A stretch of DNA of 33,198 bases, from positions 1 through 33,198 of the forward strand of contig JAFUYP010000019.1 in NCBI GenBank assembly GCA_017470535.1, given 5' to 3'. Position 1 is the stretch's first letter. Each line of letters begins with the position of its first letter. The position numbers and the translations under genes are program-made. Under the pieces are notes generated by a model that was not told where the DNA came from, made no database searches, and was given only the letters and a program-made list of their open reading frames with translations. Of this stretch, positions 30,814 to 33,198 are shown piece after piece. The DNA is from Ruminococcus sp. (GTDB taxonomy: Bacteria > Bacillota > Clostridia > Oscillospirales > Ruminococcaceae).

Positions 30814-31416
30814 ATGGAAACATCCAGTCCGGATCCTGCCGGAAAACCCGGAGCGTCTGTAAAAAAGATAATAGCTGCTGTACTTATCATATCAGGCTGT
30901 ATAGCAGCAGCGGCAGTTTTCTTTATCATGTATTCCTTGTCCTTGTTTTCGCCGGTACACAGCAGGACAGACTACGAGGGCAGCTTTACCGCATCAGACG
31001 GCACTGTTATCAGCGTAAAAGAATACACCGACGACCCCGACTTTCTCGCAAAGACCTTCTGCGAGCTTAAAGACCCTCACGGCGGTACTGTCACCTTCCG
31101 TGTAAACGGCTGGGGTGAAAGCACTGTGCCGCTTGACTACCGCTCATATAAAACAGATGACGAAAGCTTTATATGGGTGTGCAAGCATGACGGCAAAGAG
31201 TATATATACTACCAAAAAGACGGCGAAACACAGCAAGGCTTTACATTTGATAATGACTACCGCACAGAAGACCAGAAGCAGCACAGCGCAGACACAGCGC
31301 TCAGGATCGCAGGGTCGGGCTTTATCGACACACTTCCCGACAGGTGCGACAAGGCACGCTTTAAGGAATACTTTGAAACATACAACAAATACACCAAAAC
31401 GAATCGAGGCAACTGA
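30814..31416 (+). CDS. Membrane-anchored hypothetical protein
   Basis: 200 residues. A short Pro/Ser-rich cytoplasmic N-terminus (1-16) precedes one membrane helix (about 18-44, KKIIAAVLIISGCIAAAAVFFIMYSLSLF). An extracytoplasmic beta-rich domain follows (YEGSFTASDGTVISVKEYTDDP, GTVTFRVNGWGESTVPLDY, FIWVCKHDGKEYIYYQKDGE), and then a helical C-terminus. I do not recognise the family. ATG 30814 follows a GGGGG-rich binding site at 8 nt. Its stop TGA is directly followed by the ATG of the next gene, so the two are co-translated and may form a membrane complex. Confidence 0.8.
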   Translation: METSSPDPAGKPGASVKKIIAAVLIISGCIAAAAVFFIMYSLSLFSPVHSRTDYEGSFTASDGTVISVKEYTDDPDFLAKTFCELKDPHGGTVTFRVNGWGESTVPLDYRSYKTDDESFIWVCKHDGKEYIYYQKDGETQQGFTFDNDYRTEDQKQHSADTALRIAGSGFIDTLPDRCDKARFKEYFETYNKYTKTNRGN

Positions 31417-33048
31417 ATGGAACAGCAAACCAAAGCTAAAATACTTAACAACAGATACTATCTCTACCTGACCGAGTTTTTCTCGGGAATGTCCGTCATG
31501 GCGGTCGAGCTTGGAGCGAGCAGACTTTTAGCTCCGTATTTCAGCTCATCGCAGATAGTGTGGACTATTATCATCGGCACTATAATGATAGCTATGGCGC
31601 TCGGCAACTATTTCGGCGGCAAGTGGGCAGACAAAGACCCCGATCCCGATAAGCTCTATAAGCGTATCATCATATCAGCCCTGTGGACAGCGGCGATACC
31701 CTTTTTCGGCAAAATAGTCATACTCGGCGTGACAGCCCTGCTGGTGATCTCCATAAACACTAACTTCCTTATATGGGCGGCATTCATATCATGTATGGCA
31801 GTGTTCGTGTTCCCCTTGTTCCTGCTCGGTACTGTCACCCCGTCGCTTGTAAAATACACCACCGACAGCTTAGATGACAACGGCAGGATAGTCGGCACGC
31901 TCGGTGCTTTCAATACTATCGGCAGCATAATCGGCACCTTCGCACCGACCTTTATCACCATACCGGCAGTAGGTACTGCGGTGACGTTTCTGATATTCTC
32001 GGGCATTCTTCTCGTTATCGGGCTTGTGTATTTTATCTCAGCCGGCAGGAAAAAGCCTCTCGTCGCCATTTCATCAGTGCTGTTCATCGTTATGTGTGTA
32101 GTCAGCACAAGGCTCAGCTTTGCATTCTGGCAAAAGGGTGTCGCCTACGAGGGCGAGAGCATATATAACTATCTGCAGGTCAAAGAGGACGATCAGCGCA
32201 AGATACTCTCAACAAACGTGCTTTTCGGCATACAGTCGGTATATATGAAACAGCCGGGGCTTACAGGGCTATATTATGACACAGCTATGGCAGCGCCGCT
32301 TATGGCGCAGTCGGGCGAAAAGAGCGACATTCTCGTCCTCGGAATGGGTACGGGAACTTTCGCCAAGCAATGCTCCGTCTACTACCCGGATTCTCATATA
32401 GAGGGTGTGGAGATAGATCAGGCGATAGCCGACCTTGCATACAGCGAGTTTGAACTTGACAAGTCGGTCAGCATCACCACCTACGACGGCAGGGCGTATC
32501 TCAATTCCCTTAAAGCCATGCAGGGCAGGGACACCGACCTCACGACAAAATATGACGTTATAATGGTCGATGCCTACCAGGATATAACTATCCCCTTCCA
32601 GATGTCGTCCGTTGAGTTTTTCACACTCGTCAGAGACTGCCTGAAGCCCGGCGGCGTCATGGTAGTCAATATGAATATGCACTCCGACAAAAAGGGCAGC
32701 ATCAACCACTGCCTCAGCGACACGATAAGCGAGGTGTTCAAAAACGTCTACTCCGTGCCGGTAACAGGCTCTACCAACAGAGAGCTTTTCGCATCAGATG
32801 ATGACGATATGCTAAAACGCTTCTATCAGAACACGCAGACCCTTTCCGATGAACCGCTTAAAGAGCATATGCAGTCTGTGCAGCAGGACTTGGAGCGCTA
32901 TGAGAGCGGCGGCAATATCCTCACCGATGATAAAGCCCCCGTTGAGCTTTTGGGTATGCAGGTGATAGATGATCTTATCTCAGAGCAGCTTGAGCATTAT
33001 AAAAAGGTCTTCGAGGAAGAGGGCTTAGACGGACTTCTGAACGAATAG
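31417..33048 (+). CDS. Fused membrane / spermidine-synthase-like protein
   Basis: A 543-residue two-part protein. The N-terminal 230 residues contain about seven membrane helices, beginning YLTEFFSGMSVMAVELGASRL and including GALGTFN-like LGAFNTIGSIIGTFAP. This matches the fused MFS/spermidine-synthase family. The C-terminal part (about 240-543) is an aminopropyltransferase-like Rossmann domain: DILVLGMGTGTFAKQ (nucleotide-binding loop), EGVEIDQAI (acidic ribose-binding residue) and DVIMVDAYQ. The GGGDGG gate motif of true spermidine synthases is replaced by GMGTGT, so the substrate may not be putrescine. It is the second gene of a two-gene operon, and repeat copy 4 begins 8 bp past its stop. 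Confidence 0.88.
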   Translation: MEQQTKAKILNNRYYLYLTEFFSGMSVMAVELGASRLLAPYFSSSQIVWTIIIGTIMIAMALGNYFGGKWADKDPDPDKLYKRIIISALWTAAIPFFGKIVILGVTALLVISINTNFLIWAAFISCMAVFVFPLFLLGTVTPSLVKYTTDSLDDNGRIVGTLGAFNTIGSIIGTFAPTFITIPAVGTAVTFLIFSGILLVIGLVYFISAGRKKPLVAISSVLFIVMCVVSTRLSFAFWQKGVAYEGESIYNYLQVKEDDQRKILSTNVLFGIQSVYMKQPGLTGLYYDTAMAAPLMAQSGEKSDILVLGMGTGTFAKQCSVYYPDSHIEGVEIDQAIADLAYSEFELDKSVSITTYDGRAYLNSLKAMQGRDTDLTTKYDVIMVDAYQDITIPFQMSSVEFFTLVRDCLKPGGVMVVNMNMHSDKKGSINHCLSDTISEVFKNVYSVPVTGSTNRELFASDDDDMLKRFYQNTQTLSDEPLKEHMQSVQQDLERYESGGNILTDDKAPVELLGMQVIDDLISEQLEHYKKVFEEEGLDGLLNE

Positions 33049-33056
33049 AATAACAA

Positions 33057-33198
33057 GGGCAACACCGCACGACCATTGTGTGTCAGATGCGCCGTCCGGA
33101 TTTTCGTCAGAATGCCCATTTTTGCCGCCGTTTTACTGGCGTAAGACAAGGTAAAATTGGGTATTATGACGGAAATCCGGCAAGCAGATGGCACACAA
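33057..33198 (+). repeat. Structured palindromic repeat, copy 4 (cut by window end)
   Basis: It starts GGGCAACACCGCACGACCA and runs to the window edge, so the right outer arm and side hairpin are outside. The second stem is TTGTGTGTC / GGCACACAA. The apical stem is GTTTTAC-TGGC-GTAAGAC (33130-33147), a different sequence from the other copies but still paired. A TAGAAT lies just upstream, in the position of the -10 of copies 2 and 3, but without a good -35. The gene it would lead, if any, lies beyond the window. Confidence 0.85.

Noticed and set aside
33047-33056. Promoter at the edge of repeat copy 4
   Set aside because: TAGAAT sits where a -10 would be expected, but no acceptable -35 is found at 15-19 nt spacing.
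1-33198. tRNA, rRNA, CRISPR arrays, insertion-sequence transposases
   Set aside because: None could be supported on reading both strands; the only dispersed repeat is the structured element.

Overview
The window looks like a chromosomal segment of a Gram-positive anaerobic Firmicute of the Ruminococcus type (R. albus / R. flavefaciens relatives). This is inferred from four things: a fermentative bifunctional AdhE, polysaccharide-degrading enzymes with SGNH acetylesterases, Thr/Lys-rich linkers with a cohesin-like surface domain, and consistently canonical sigma-A promoters (TTGACA-17-TATAAT) with AGGAGG-type ribosome binding sites. No rRNA, tRNA, CRISPR array, transposase or phage gene was seen.

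Layout. 1-1013: two copies of a structured ~175-bp repeat flank a hypothetical minus-strand gene. 1014-8437: carbohydrate region. A minus-strand pair (CE2-type esterase and NodB deacetylase lipoprotein) diverges from a large GH2 glycosidase. After it come a SUKH/SMI1-KNR4 protein, two tiny ORFs and a second, two-domain SGNH esterase. 8487-10002: a lipoprotein and a phosphotransferase-fold protein that lacks both key aspartates. 10440-13703: adhE behind a strong promoter with a Rex-like operator, then a small membrane protein. 13854-18181: nadB-nadC (no nadA in view), two overlapping DUF3592-like membrane proteins, and a uridine phosphorylase. 18366-21183: a GntR/YtrA-type repressor - ABC ATPase - fused permease operon behind a doubly palindromic promoter. 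21524-23943: a CoiA-like PD-(D/E)xK/winged-helix protein overlapping a D-Ala-D-Ala carboxypeptidase. 23985-30643 (minus): metF; a cohesin-like membrane protein in an operon with a LacI-type-sensor/GGDEF protein; glmS. 30814-33048: a small membrane-anchored protein and a fused membrane/spermidine-synthase-like protein. The window ends in a fourth copy of the repeat.

The most striking signal is the repeat family (1-143, 810-989, 21329-21500, 33057-33198). The copies differ substantially in sequence, but nearly all differences in the arms are compensatory. Every copy can fold into the same long hairpin: outer stem P1, a side hairpin P3, stem P2, and an apical stem closed by a TGNC loop. The two complete copies each lie between a perfect sigma-A promoter and the ribosome binding site of a gene, in the same orientation relative to transcription. 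They would therefore form the 5' leader of the mRNA. This could be a structured RNA leader family, or a palindromic MITE whose arms are kept matched by template correction.

All assignments come from reading the sequence and from knowledge of motifs. No database search was run. Starts were chosen from ribosome binding sites and gene overlaps, and several differ from the longest possible frame.
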